A DNA stretch of 64,000 nt from Kuschelorhynchus macadamiae (taxonomy: Eukaryota > Arthropoda > Insecta > Coleoptera > Curculionidae). This document shows, in pieces, positions 34,850 to 45,820 of this stretch. The notes below the pieces were generated by a model, which was given only the letters and a program-made list of their open reading frames with translations, made no database searches and was not told the origin of the DNA. The position numbers were made by a program, and so were the translations under genes. The stretch covers positions 496,001-560,000 of the forward strand of contig JAUTXW010000108.1 in NCBI GenBank assembly GCA_030620095.1, in the 5' to 3' direction. Within the stretch, counting starts at the first letter, position 1. Every line of letters begins with the position of its first letter.

Positions 34850-36020
34850 AGGAACACCCTGTCTAATTTATGTCGTCCAAATGGGTCTCCTCTTGATGGT
34901 TTTAAATATCTGAATCTCAAAAAACCGAGAAATTAGAGAAAACCCCTGCAATAAGATGCAATGTATTCCTATCGATTTCACAAATAGATCGTTTTTCGTC
35001 TCTCTCTAACACCCTGCCTCTTATGGAGGGTTTTCCTCAAATTTCTCGGGTATCTTTAGAAATAAAGTTATCAGGTCTGGTATATTTATGATCAGCAAGA
35101 AGAGAACCATTTGACGGACATATACAGGGTGCTCCATTTTAAAATAACAAACTTGATGCTCATTTCGTTTATTTGCAATGTTCATTCCTTTTATCTGGTA
35201 AGGAATCCTGGTAAATCAGGACCCCCAATTTTTACTGCGACTGTCTGTTTTTATTTAGAAAATCAGATTCTTCGTTATATTTTCTAGCTTCTTGGTTTCT
35301 CACTTTAATCCGATGTTTTGAACTGTTTAAATGCTAACTAGCAAAGGGCTAAGGCTTTACACATTTAATTTTTTTTTTTTTGATTATGAACAAAGTTCGA
35401 AACAAGGTTAAAATTTAAAAAAAACTAAACAAAAAATGGATTAAAGTTTAACACCCTGTATCTCAAAAACTAAGGCCATGTTTATCTAAACTTCTAGTTT
35501 TAAAATGAATTCAAAAATTACATCATGCATTTTTAGCAATCAGAATAATTTTTGAAAGAGCCTTATCATTTTGCTAACTGACGTGTAAACGGTCCAAAAT
35601 ATCGGATTGAAGGATTAAAGTAAGAAACCAAGAAGTTAGAAGACAAAATGAGGAATCTGATTTTTTAAATAAAAACAGCCAGTGAGGTCGCAATAAAAAT
35701 TTCTGGCGGGGGAAGGGGAGTTAAAAGCTGTCGCCACCAAGAAAAGTTAAACTCAGTATATGTTTGTAAAAAGTATTATAGCCATTTTGTAGACAATGCT
35801 CACAGTAGAGTGTGTGCCAAATTTGAATGATTTACCTCCAAAAATGTAAAAATTAAAATTGGCGGACAAATGTTTATATGAAAACGCAAAAAAAGGTTTC
35901 TGTTCAATTAAAAAAATTATTTAATTATTAATCTTTTATATAGAAGACATTTCCCAAACTGTCTAATAAAAAAGTTAGGAGCCGGTAAAATTTGTCAAAA
36001 TACCCTGGGACACTCTGTAT
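34850..36020. repeat. DD41D-type end debris and a fold-back segment
   Basis: End-like motifs occur at about 34852 (AACACCCTGTC), 35123 (ATACAGGGTGCTCC), 35450 (AACACCCTGTATC) and 36003 (ACCCTGGGACACTCTGTA). Arms around 35229-35347 and 35570-35700 are inverted relatives: TCTAGCTTCTTGGTTTCTCA against GAAACCAAGAAGTTAGAAG, and ATCCGATGTTTTG against AATATCGGAT. It is probably a MITE-like hairpin of about 600 bp. No coding. Confidence 0.55.
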
Positions 36021-37175
36021 TATTGTCAACGTAAAGGGCTATAAGTTTAAGAAAATTTAAGTTAAATACACCAAAACTCTAAAAACTTTGAATAACCCTG
36101 CAAAATTCGCGATAATTTTCATTGAAGCAAAATTTATAAGATCTAACGTGGCAACTAATTCAAGGAAAGACGTGTTTTTACTCGTAATTTAAAAAAAAAC
36201 TAATTTTCGAAAAAAAAGTTATTTTTTTTTTACCATCAACCAGATGGCGGGGTTTTTGGTACAGCAAGTACCTCCATGGAAACTGCCTAAAAAAAGTTCA
36301 TAAAATGAAAATGTCATCACCCGGTGTATCTCTACGTCAGTTTTAAATGTAGTAAAATGTATATGGTCTTGTATTTTTTGTCCACCTTGTACAACAAAGG
36401 ATGCATCAAACATACACCATGCTAAAAAGCCATTTGGATTTGACGTTATTTTTTTCCATTTCATAATTACCGTGCGAAGTGTATATTGATCTTATTTCTA
36501 GATAAAAGGACCAGAATTTTGCAAATCTTGGGCAACTATACAAAGAATAACTTAGTAGGTTCCTATAGAGCTTCTTACTACTCAAACACTGAATGAACAC
36601 ACACTAAGTCCTTCCCACACATATACGTTATGTCATAATCTGTAATTATCGAGTACATATTAATTACTTTTTAAACAGTCTTAATGATTTAGGCGCTGAT
36701 GTGGTAGCCTTTGTTTGTGGAATCTTGTTTCTTGTTTGTTTGACTCATTTGGTCTAGAATGTACACCGAAACACTTCGCAGACTGTAATTTAGAATGGAC
36801 ATAACTACTTAACAAATAGGTTGTTACTATCCGTAATTAGTCAACTTAAAATTTTGTATTTAAAAGCTCAATTATTGTTTGTTTTGAAATTGTAGTTGAA
36901 ATAGTTCAAAAGAATTAAGTAATAATCGTATAGCAAATTTCGCGAAAAATGTGTAGATTTCACTGCGTAGCAAGAGCTTGGGAACAAACAAAAATAGCTG
37001 AGTGTTCTCGGGTAAAAAGTAATGAAAATTGGTTTAAAATTTTTATTTCGCGTTCATCAATACAAGCATGAGACGCCAAAAATAAACAATTTTAGAAACT
37101 TTAAACTTAATCTGAATTTTAAATCTACGCTATTTCTAAGACTTTTGTTACCTGCACCAAATTATTTCTATATCG
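36021..37175. other. No gene seen; possible small terminal-repeat debris
   Basis: Around 36230-36410 are ATCACCCGGTGTATCTC and TTGTACAAGGTGGACAAAA, end-like motifs of a mariner-type MITE. No protein signature elsewhere. Confidence 0.4.
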
Positions 37176-37318
37176 GCTATTCGATAGGGTTAATCATCAC
37201 CTTCTTATTAAAAAATTGTCTGTAATGGGACTGAATGGACCATATATTCGCTGGACACGCTGGATCAGGACATACCTAACAAACCGAAGTTAGTCGGTCA
37301 AGATTGGAGGTGTTGTAT
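37176..37318 (+). pseudogene. Jockey-like RT fragment, left half
   Basis: Reads FDRVNHHLLIKKLSVMGLNG followed by PYIRWTRWIRTYLTNRS and SVKIGGVV, the RT stretch that lies between the first catalytic Asp motif (KAFDxV) and GVPQG. It stops at the hAT insertion point and resumes at 40842. Confidence 0.75.
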
Positions 37319-37604
37319 TAGAGGTGGCAAAAGCGAGTCTTTTTATTGAGTCAAGTCGGTCGAGTCATCAGCATTAAACGAATCATGTCCCTGACTCGAG
37401 TCATTTCTCGGAGGGGAGTTCAGAGCATACCTGTGATTTCTTGCTTGCCGCGAGCGACGGCGTACTGGTTACGATTCGCTAAATGCTCTGTCAACCACTC
37501 GCATTTACAGGTTTCAACTTTGCCTGCGGCCGGACATTTCTGGAATTTTATACATTTTTGGTTAATCAAAATACAAGAGTTTTAACCACACTACACCACA
37601 ACTT

Positions 37605-37659
37605 GTTACGTTCTGGACGCGCGTTTCGCTAACCAAGTTAGCATCATCAGCAGATGATA
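37605..37659 (-). ncRNA. Hammerhead-like motif in Penelope 3' end (minus copy)
   Basis: Identical in reverse complement to the motif at 39985-40039: core CTGATGA, one T, stem II GCTAAC/GTTAGC with loop TTG, then GAAAC and CGCGTC. Stem III would be a self-complementary CGCGCG with no loop, so cleavage may need a dimer. Confidence 0.65.
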
Positions 37660-37708
37660 TAAACTAAAGTAACTTATCCTAACCGAGACTATTTATAGGT
37701 AAATGTGG

Positions 37709-39291
37709 TCACACTTGGTTGCACCCGACTGCACCGTTGTCAAGTAAACAATAGAGGGGACTATAGGGAATAGGCCCTCTGTCTTTATTTAGTGCTTTCT
37801 TACCACATTTAACTATTTCTATACTCTCAAATGCATCCAATAATCTATTATTAGATACATTTTTAATCAACTTAAGATTATTTATTCCTATTCGGTGATT
37901 GTTTTCCAAAGCATGTTGGGCAACGCTTGACTTTTCTGTTTTTCCGTATCTTAAATGTGCCATGTGTTCTTTAAAACGAATGTTTATGTGTTATGTATAT
38001 TTTAGATCACAATCATTACAGCTAATTTCATAGATGCCACTCCGCTCCCTCAAGTCGACTTTGTCTTTGGGGTTTCCAAGGAGATTTTTTAAACTATTCT
38101 CCGTTTTGTAGGCTACTCTAAAACCTACGTTTTTAAATACTTTTTCTAGACCTCTCGTATATCTGGGATCATATGGGATTACTATGAATTTATTGGAAGC
38201 CTCAGGTATTTGAAGAGTAGTGGCATCTTTTAACATTTTCTTATGCTTATGTCTATTTACTAGTTTATGTACAAAATTATCATTATATCCATTACTTTTA
38301 GCTATATTTTTAATCCGATTCATTTCATTGTTAAAACGTTCTTTACTTAGTGGAAAATTGACTAACCTGTGAGTTAAGAAATGGAATGCTGCCATTTTGT
38401 GTTGACGGCAATGAAATGAGTCAGATGTTATATATCTATCAGTATTAGTAAATTTCCTATAAATATCAAATTCTAATTTATCGTTATTTCTAATAACTAA
38501 CGTGTCGAGAACAGGTACTTGCCCATTGTTCTCCTTTTCGTACGTAAAATTAATGGAAGGATAGTTATTGTTTAATGTTTCTAAGAAAGTGTCCAAATTT
38601 TCTGTTTTAGTATCAAAAATAGCAAATATATCGTCTACGTATCTATACCACACCCTTGGGAAATACTTGAGTTCTTTTTTGAATTGGGTTTCTAATCTGC
38701 CCATAAACAAATTTGCAAGGAACGGAGATTGCCCATCGCAGTTCCCTCTAGTTGTTTATAATATTTATTGTTGTACTGAAAAAAATTTTGATTCATACAT
38801 AATTTTGTGAGAAGTAAATACTCATCAATAATTTCTTTCTTCAAATTATTGATTTCAAGTAGTAGTTCCTTTAGGTACTCTAAAGCTAGTGGTATGGGTA
38901 CACTAGGAAACAATGAGCTTACATCAAAAGATATTAAAATTTCACCTTCTTTTAAGTGAACATTCTTAATTTTATCTAAGAATTCTAACGAGTTAGTAAC
39001 CTCAAAGTTATCATACGAGATATTTAATTTGCCGAATTCTTCTACTAACCATTTTGAAATATTGTACGTTGGTGATCCAACAGCTGAAACAATAGGTCTC
39101 ATGGACTTCCCAGGTTTATGAATTTTGGGAAGGCAATACAGTTTAGATAACTGTGGGTTACTATGTGTTAGTTTGAATTTTAGTTTATCGGACACAAGGT
39201 TTTTACACTGTTTTAAAGTACTTTTTACTTCTGTTATTATTTTTGATAACGGGTTTTTCTCAATTAAATCATAAGGACCAGTTTGAATCAA
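37709..39291 (-). pseudogene. Penelope-like RT and GIY-YIG endonuclease, 5' truncated
   Basis: The protein of a Penelope element, RT plus C-terminal GIY-YIG nuclease. On the minus strand it starts inside the RT (MIQTGPYDLIEKNPLSKII), has LYCLPKIHKPGKSMRPIVSA, ISFDVSSLFPSVPIPLALEY (first Asp) and LEGTAMG. A 7-8 nt deletion at about 38700 shifts the frame before FMGRLETQFKKEL. The catalytic WYRYVDDIFAIFD follows, then the linker HKHKKMLKDATTLQIPEASN, and the nuclease with SGIYEISCNDCDLKY. Here a second deletion removes the VGQTKRS part present in the plus copy, taking away the YIG half of the nuclease motif. The end is INIRFKEHMAHLRYG...GPIPYSPLYCLLDNG. Two deletions make it inactive. Confidence 0.9.
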
Positions 39292-39344
39292 ATTGTCTAC
39301 TCTTTCAAAATAATCTGTAAAACAGATTACAGGATATTAATGGA

Positions 39345-39935
39345 TATAATGATAATTTTGTACATAAACTAGTAAATAGACATAAGCATAAGAAAATGTT
39401 AAAAGATGCCACTACTCTTCAAATACCTGAGGCTTCCAATAAATTCATAGTAATCCCATATGATCCCAGATATACGAGAGGTCTAGAAAAAGTATTTAAA
39501 AACGTAGGTTTTAGAGTAGCCTACAAAACGGAGAATAGTTTAAAAAATCTCCTTGGAAACCCCAAAGACAAAGTCGACTTGAGGGAGCGGAGTGGCATCT
39601 ATGAAATTAGCTGTAATGATTGTGATCTAAAATATGTTGGGCAAACTAAACGCTCCATAAACATTCGTTTTAAAGAACACATGGCACATTTAAGATACGG
39701 AAGAACAGAAAAGTCAAGCGTTGCCCAACATGCTTTGGAAAACAATCACCGAATAGGAATAAATATTCTAAAGTTGATGAAAAATGTATCTAATAATAGA
39801 TTATTGGATGCATTTGAGAGTATAGAAATAGTTAAATGTGGTAAGAAAGCACTAAATAAAGACAGAGGGCCTATTCCCTATAGTCCCCTCTATTGTTTAC
39901 TTGACAACGGTGCAGTCGGGTGCAACCAAGTGTGA
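39345..39935 (+). pseudogene. Penelope-like GIY-YIG endonuclease domain, truncated copy
   Basis: Second copy, plus strand, lacking the whole RT. The open frame from 39396 encodes the linker (MLKDATTLQIPEASNKFIVI) and an intact-looking GIY-YIG domain: SGIYEISCNDCDLKYVGQTK with both GIY and YVG, then RSINIRFKEHMAHLRYG, SSVAQHALENNHRIG and ESIEIVKCGKKALNKDRG. It ends with GCNQV. It is nearly identical to the minus copy apart from a few substitutions and the minus-copy deletion. Fragment only; no evidence that it is expressed. Confidence 0.85.
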
Positions 39936-39984
39936 CCACATTTACCTATAAATAGTCTCGGTTAGGATAAGTTACTTTAGTTTA

Positions 39985-40039
39985 TATCATCTGCTGATGA
40001 TGCTAACTTGGTTAGCGAAACGCGCGTCCAGAACGTAAC
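39985..40039 (+). ncRNA. Hammerhead-like motif in Penelope 3' end (plus copy)
   Basis: CTGATGA at 39994-40000, T at 40001, stem II GCTAAC/GTTAGC (40002-40007 with 40011-40016), GAAA at 40017-40020, CGCGCG then TC. Stem I pairs CTG with CAG next to the core, with T-A next, an internal loop, and further weak pairs (TAT/GTA). Hammerhead motifs are known in Penelope 3' ends, often with very short stem III. Confidence 0.7.
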
Positions 40040-40841
40040 AAGTTGTGGTGTAGTGTGGTTAGAACTCTTGTATTTTGATCTATCTTCCACCACAGGTTCC
40101 AGTGTTAGGACTTAACATATTTTTGGTTAATGATGATTAGGTTATTAAGGCTAGTAAATCCCGGATTATGAATGCTGCGCAGATGTGTTTAGTTGATATG
40201 ATATTTAATCATTTGTATTATTCGCAATTATTAACATGGGCTCTTGGATAATATTTTGAAAATTAAAATTTAAATAGCAATGTCAAGATTAGAAAAATAA
40301 ACGAGTGTAGTGCTTGAATACTTTACTCGTATAACTTATAGGTTTTGTTTGGTTTTGTAAATTATAAATACTTAAATAAATATATTTTGTAAATGTTCTA
40401 ATCCTCATTATATTTTATTTATAAAGTATTAACTTTATTCTATAATTATCTGAAAGCCTGGGGTGCAAATATGAATCATACTCATTTATAATCAAATCAA
40501 TGTCTTGATTAACATCGAAATAAAGAAATTATGTTTTTTGTAGTATTAAAACCCCTTCCGGCTATCAGTTATATAAAAATATTGAGAGTTAAATAATATT
40601 TAATTCATCCGTGACCGACTGCCAGGCATGAAACAAAGAACGGTTCACAGATTGTTCCGCTGTGCAAGAGTAACGAGAGCTGAAACAGGAGTCAGAGAGT
40701 GTACGTAGTAAGTGAACAGTGAACTTCGCAGTCGTTTGAGATTCGAGACTCGAGTGATTTTAAGACGAGTGACTCGAGTCATTCATTAAAATCAAAGATC
40801 GGATCATGCAAACCGAATCACTCACTCACTACCCATCTCTA

Positions 40842-40950
40842 TGTTGTATCTAGTAGCGTAACCGTGACGTCAGGTGTACCACAGGGGCCAATTTTGTGTC
40901 TACTTTATATAAATAGCGTTACATCTGTATTTCGTAAATGTTAATAAAAG
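40842..40950 (+). pseudogene. Jockey-like RT fragment, right half
   Basis: After the 8-bp repeat, the frame reads VVSSSVTVTSGVPQGPILCL then LYINSVTSVFRKC. This is the GVPQG block that follows the piece ending SVKIGGVV at 37318. The two halves were one RT before the hAT insertion. Confidence 0.75.
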
Positions 40951-41038
40951 GTTTCCTGACAAAGCCGGTATCGAGAGTTTGGAATCTCGAAGACAGAATG
41001 CTTTAGGCATTTTGTTATATATATTTATATTTATGTTT

Positions 41039-41148
<110 letters not shown>

Positions 41149-41343
41149 CTTTCCAATGATGTATAACAAGGTAAGATTATTATTTTTCTTGAGCTCTAAA
41201 AACCAAAATAATTGTTTTTTTTTAAGTAGGCTTTGATTACGCATGGCGGCCATAATGAAACAAAAGAATGCCGCATGTCAACAATCATTTTGTGTTCGTG
41301 AATAGTACTTGTTATCATTTTCTCATTGTATAGTTCGCTTAAA

Positions 41344-41478
41344 ATGGAGGGTAATTATTCCAACGAAGAAATTTGGATATGATAGAACTTTATTTTAAAG
41401 CAAATAGAAATACACAAGCAGCTGCGCGTTCATACGAAGAACAATTTCCAGACCGACATCAACCAAGCCAAAGGCATT
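41344..41478 (+). pseudogene. Inverted second copy of transposase HTH start
   Basis: Plus strand: MEGNYSNEE, a one-base shift, then the shared stretch ANRNTQAAARSYEEQFPDRH and QPSQRH. This duplicates, in the opposite orientation, the N-terminus of the transposase encoded from 42524 on the minus strand. It ends where the arm ends and has no catalytic domain. Confidence 0.75.
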
Positions 41479-41559
41479 TATTTTTTTATGTAAAAATATT
41501 AAAAATGATGTTTCAGATTTTCAACTAAGATATTATACTAAATGACTAAAATGTAACTA

Positions 41560-42524
41560 TCACACTATTGAAAATACCTAAACTAAATTTAAATTAACAC
41601 GCGCCATCTTCCACACATTTTTGACATTTCTATACCTTCCGTGTAACCCTTTTTAAGGTGTTCCTGTTAACAGCAAAAACATCTCGGACTCTGTCTTCAG
41701 CTATTATTCCATTTTCATCCCCATAAATAAAAATTGGGAGGAGTAATATCCGGTGACCTTGCCGGCCAAGCAACAGGGCCATTATTAGCGATAATATTTT
41801 CCCCGAAAGTATTTCTGAGGACCGCCGTCACCTCTCTGGTACCGTGAGCCGGACAGCCATCTTGTTGGAACCAAATATTTTGCTTAACATTTAACTTCTC
41901 CGTAATATGCAAATATCTGTTTTATTCAAACGGTTATCTAAAATACAAATTGTTATGAGTGATTTAGTGCATTGTTTGGAATTACCTATAATGCCACACC
42001 ACACATTGAACCCAAAAACGTCTTTCTTCTAAATTATGATTCTCGGTGCCCCAGTAATGAGTAATGTTTATTGAAAATTCCACAGTTTGTAAATCGTGTT
42101 TCATCTGTCCAAAGTAAGAATGAAAGTTGGGTATTTGCTGGCATTTGTTGATGAACCATTCACTAAACGTAATTTTCTAGCAAAATCATTAATTTACCTG
42201 AAGACCCTGTACAATAGTAGGTTTATAGGGATGAAAGTGAAGTTTTTTCAAGACTCGTTGGACGGTTGATTTGGGAATTGCCGTTTGTTCTTCAATCTTT
42301 CTTACTGAGGTTGTTGGGTTGTCCCTGACACTTTCTATTATAGCTGCGTTTCTTGCTTCATTATCTATTTAAATCTTTTAATCTGAAATGCCTTTGGCTT
42401 GGTTGATGTCGGTCTGGAAATTGTTCTTCGTATGAACGCGCAGCTGCTTGTGTATTTCTATTTGCTTTAAAATAAAGTTCTATCATATTCAAATTCTCTT
42501 CGTTGGAATAATAACCCTCCATTT
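41560..42524 (-). pseudogene. DD41D-type transposase, decayed
   Basis: Minus strand from the ATG at 42524: MEGYYSNEENLNMIELYFKA, AARSYEEQFPDRHQPSQRHF. A shift follows, then ESVRDNPTTSVRKIEEQTAI and PKSTVQRVLKKLHFHPYKP (second HTH and linker), then LLWTDETRFTNCGIFNKHYS with the first Asp, VKQNIWFQQDGCPAHGTREV with the second, and VAWPARSPDITPPNFYLWG, where the third catalytic Asp has become Asn. There are 41 residues between second and third sites. The C-terminus (VEDGAC) is shifted. The Asn alone would abolish activity. Confidence 0.75.
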
Positions 42525-43104
42525 TAAGTAGTATAAGAAACTCAAATAAACTTTGTAAAAACTCGGCACAACGAGAAAATGATAACAAGTACTATTCAGG
42601 AACACAAAATGATTGTTGACATGCGGCATTCTTTTGTTTCATTATGGCCGCCATGCGTAATCAAAGCCTACTTAAAAAAAAACAATTATTTTGGTTTTTA
42701 GAGCTCAAGAAAAATAATAATCTTACCTTGTTATACATCATTGGAAAGCTCTTAAAAGATCTTTCCAAAAATACAATAATCCAATATGGCGTCGGTAAGA
42801 AAATAAAAAGTTGATGCCAATATCTCAAAAACAATTGAAGCTAGAAACTTCGTTTTACCTGCATAATGTTCCTCTAATAAAATAATAATGTATAAACCAT
42901 AAAACCATAATACGATTTACGGGCAAAAGTTGAAAATGCACCATTTTGATTTTTCCCAATTATCTTGAAAACCACAAAGGATATCCTAAACTTCAAAACG
43001 TCATCAAATTTGTAATAAAATTCTCTAAAACTTTCCTAATTTAACCCACCCTGTAGCTATAGCGGTTTACGAGATAGCAATGCATGTAAGCCAAATTTGG
43101 GACA

Positions 43105-43283
<179 letters not shown>

Positions 43284-43322
43284 AAATGCTTCTAAAAGTT
43301 ATAAATATGGCGGCTACGCGCC

Positions 43323-45026
43323 ATCTTGAATTAATATTTTAAATACAACACCCCGCATATTATTCCATTTTCAAAATCTGCTCATTATTCTTAACATTTT
43401 TCTCTAATATACTTTATTCTTAAATGTAATTGTTTTCGAAATAATTACGTTTGAAAATTGAAAATCCGGTTTAAAATGAAGTAATGGTTTTAGTCACTTT
43501 CGATAAAAAATTCTGCTAACTTAATTTTTTAATTAATTTGTAGTTAAATCTTTTAATGAATTCGACTAAAAAGAGGCGTAAAGACAGTATTTTAAGGATA
43601 AACAGTACCACTTACCGGAAAATCTTGAAGGTTACGAATTTGTTCTGTAAATTCACAAGGAAAACAAATTAGTGGGAAAAAAATATTTTATTTATTTTTG
43701 AATAACACTTATTTAACCCCAACAATAATTATTTTATCAAGTGTTCGATGTGGCCCCCTCCTAAATCTTGACAATAAAGTGCCCTATTATGAATAGCTTC
43801 TCTCACGTTGATGAAAGTCTGTTCATCTATTTCTTCACATGCTTCTCTTATTCTGGGTTCCAACTCTTCTATTGTTTGACATTTAGTGGCGTAGATTTTT
43901 AACTTCAGATATCCCCAAAGGAAAAAATCTAGAGACCTATCCATCGCCCAGGAAAGTTTGTATCGAGAAACTCTCTAGCCATGCGATAGAAATGGGGAGG
44001 TGCTCCGTCCTGCTGAAATATGATTTCATGATTTTCAAACTCTTCCTGATTGTTTAATACAATTTGTCTTATTCGAGTTTCAATTTCAGTTTCTAAAAGA
44101 TTTCTGTAAAGATCTCCTGTAAGATTGCCTCTGATGAAAATCGGTCCAACAACGTGGTTGCCCAAAATCCCCGCCCAAACATTAACTTTTTCAGGAAACT
44201 GGGTATGCCCTTCTCTAAAAATATGCGGATTAGTATCGTTCCAGTATCGTACGTTCTGTTTGTTGACATTTCCATTAAGGAAAAACGTGCATTCATCTGA
44301 GAAACATACACGTTTTGGGAAGGGTCGTTCTCCTTCAATTTTTCTTGTTAACCACTCACAAAATTCAACCCTCCGGTCTGGATCATCCTCCGTGAGAGCA
44401 TGCAGGATTTTCATTTTATAGGGATGAAATTTTTCATTTTTTAGGACTCTTTGGACACTTTTCGGACTTACTTCGCAGCAACTGCAGACGTCGACTGAGT
44501 AGGATTAATTACCATTTCAGCAACAATTTTAATTTTTTTTTCTTCTGAAAGAGGTGGTCTTCCTGATCTTGGAGCATCTTTCATCGTACCAGTTGCTTGG
44601 AGCTTATTTAAAAGTTTGCGCAAATATGACCGCGAAATAGGGTTTTCGGGAAATCTATCGTTAAACATACAGACTGCTAGATGAAAATTTCTTCCAGCTT
44701 CTCCAAAAATCAAAACTGCTTCAAATTTATCGTGTAAACTGCGAGCCATGGTCACACTTTTCATAAAATAATTAAGATGCTCAATGGACTATTTGACAGT
44801 TAGTTATCAAGATGTTACCGCGACAACGATTTTGTTTCCAACACAAACTTGATCGTATTTTTGATTGAATTTGAAATGACCAAAATGTCAATTATCAAAC
44901 GTCATTATTTCGAAAGCAATTACATTTAGGAATAAAGTGTATTGGAGAAAAATATTAAGAATAATGAGCAAATTTTGAAAATGGAATAATATGCGGGGTA
45001 TTGTATTTAAAATATTAATTCAAGAT
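43323..45026 (-). mobile_element. DD41D Tc1-mariner element between (TA)n tracts
   Basis: Inverted arms ATCTTGAATTAATATTTTAA at 43323-43452 and its partner at 44899-45026 (about 130 bp) flank a nearly intact transposase. The arms include GGAATAATATGCGGGG. Sequence beyond each arm (43280-43322 and 45027-45143) differs, and both sides then meet (TA)n tracts. The outer ends may be lost or the arms may be the true ends. Confidence 0.75.
43729..44764 (-). pseudogene. DD41D-type transposase, nearly intact
   Basis: Minus strand. Two HTH regions: MARSLHDKFEAVLIFGEAGR with FNDRFPENPISRSYLRKLLN, then APRSGRPPLSEEKKIKIVAE. A small frameshift at about 44470 separates AVAA from VSPKSVQRVLKNEKFHPYKM. The catalytic domain is open: RVCFSDECTFFLNG (first Asp), VRYWNDTNPHIF, KVNVWAGILGNHVVGPIFIR, IIFQQDGAPPHFYRM (second Asp), FPGRWIG. 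A deletion of roughly 50 nt near 43940 then removes the WPPRSPDLTP block, and the frame resumes with RSLDFFLWGYLKLKIYATK (third Asp), ending YCQDLGGGHIEHLIK. Apart from one shift and one deletion it is whole, the best-preserved transposase of its group here. Confidence 0.88.
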
Positions 45027-45140
45027 TCATTTTTTTACAAAAAAATAGCTTTTCGTCTCCTATTTAAGCCCTCCAAATTTCGTTGCGATATACGAGTTGG
45101 CTCAAAAATTAGTAGGGGGGGAACGGACTTTAGACGGTCA

Positions 45141-45142
<2 letters not shown>

Positions 45143-45204
<62 letters not shown>
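45143..45204. repeat. (TA)n microsatellite
   Basis: About 62 bp of uninterrupted TA immediately right of the DD41D element region. Confidence 0.97.
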
Positions 45205-45208
<4 letters not shown>

Positions 45209-45534
45209 AATTGTAATAATAACTAACATAGACCGAAAACTTTCACGGCTGTAGTCAATTAAGAAATCATGGTTCTTGAAATTAGACCGTGTCAAAATGG
45301 AATCATTCTCTGACGTTTTGTCTTCGATTGCACAAGGCACCTTCAGCGATCTTTTCTTCACGAGATCGGAATACTGAATGAGCTCGGAGAGACTCAGGCC
45401 AGCTATTTATAGTCGAACTGTGTCTACCGAACCGTGACTCGGTGTAATGATCGGTTTCAGCGTATGATATAGACTGAACCCCGTATCTCGGAACACGATC
45501 GATGTATCAGAAAGAAACAAATTGTACAATCTGC

Positions 45535-45720
45535 TGTATCTGAACACCAACATTTCACTGGACATATGAGAACATTCTATAAACGGAAAATTAGAGAATC
45601 TGTTGAAACTTATAAGCATCCTAACAATTTTAATAGACATACGGGCTTCAGTCTACAACATACGTGGAAACCGATCGTTACACCGAGTCACGGTTCGGTA
45701 GACACCGGTCGACTATAAAT
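45535..45720 (+). pseudogene. Penelope-like protein C-terminus
   Basis: Reads AVSEHQHFTGHMRTFYKRKI, RESVETYKHPNNFNRHTGFS and LQHTWKPIVTPSHGSVD. This resembles the region after the GIY-YIG fold in Penelope proteins, where a SEHAxxxGH motif and an IxKHPNNFNRDxG motif are usual. The nuclease core itself is missing. It belongs to a family distinct from that at 37.7-39.9 kb. Confidence 0.7.
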
Positions 45721-45773
45721 AGCAGGCCTGGGTCTTTCCGAGCTCATTCAGTGTTCCGATCTCGTGAAATAAA

Positions 45774-45820
45774 GATTCCTGAAGATGCCTCGTGGAATCG
45801 AAGGCGAAACGTCGGAAAGT
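45774..45820 (+). ncRNA. Hammerhead-like motif in Penelope 3' end
   Basis: CTGAAGA (fits CUGANGA) at 45779-45785, one T, stem II GCCT/AGGC, GAAAC then GTC at 45811-45813. Stem III is a single C-G pair. Stem I has about 3 bp (TTC/GGA). The partner arm has CTGAAGG and is decayed. Confidence 0.5.

Larger units (their letters stand above)
37567..40114. mobile_element. Penelope-like element pair, head-to-head
   Basis: Two 5'-truncated copies of one Penelope-like element face outward with their 3' ends: minus copy about 37570-39310, plus copy about 39345-40085. Their outer 3' parts are near-identical inverted repeats beginning CAAAATACAAGAGTT and including ACACCACAACTTGTTACG. A likely target duplication is ACATTTTTGGTTAAT at 37552-37566 against ACATATTTTTGGTTAAT at 40115-40131. 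Penelope elements often insert as such inverted or partly tandem pairs. Confidence 0.8.
37319..40841. mobile_element. hAT-like element inserted in a LINE
   Basis: The left end is TAGAGGTGGCAAAAGCGAGTC and the right end in reverse complement is TAGAGATGGGTAGTGAGTGAG. The 8-bp flank TGTTGTAT is identical on both sides (37311-37318 and 40842-40849). Repeated GACTCGAGTC-type motifs lie near both ends. About 1 kb of it is its own sequence; the rest is the Penelope pair inserted at 37567-40114. No transposase of its own is recognisable, so it was probably non-autonomous. Confidence 0.85.

Noticed and set aside
36219..36600. Two overlapping minus-strand frames near 36.2-36.6 kb as possible genes
   Set aside because: No domain, and the segment contains mariner-type end motifs, so MITE debris is more likely.
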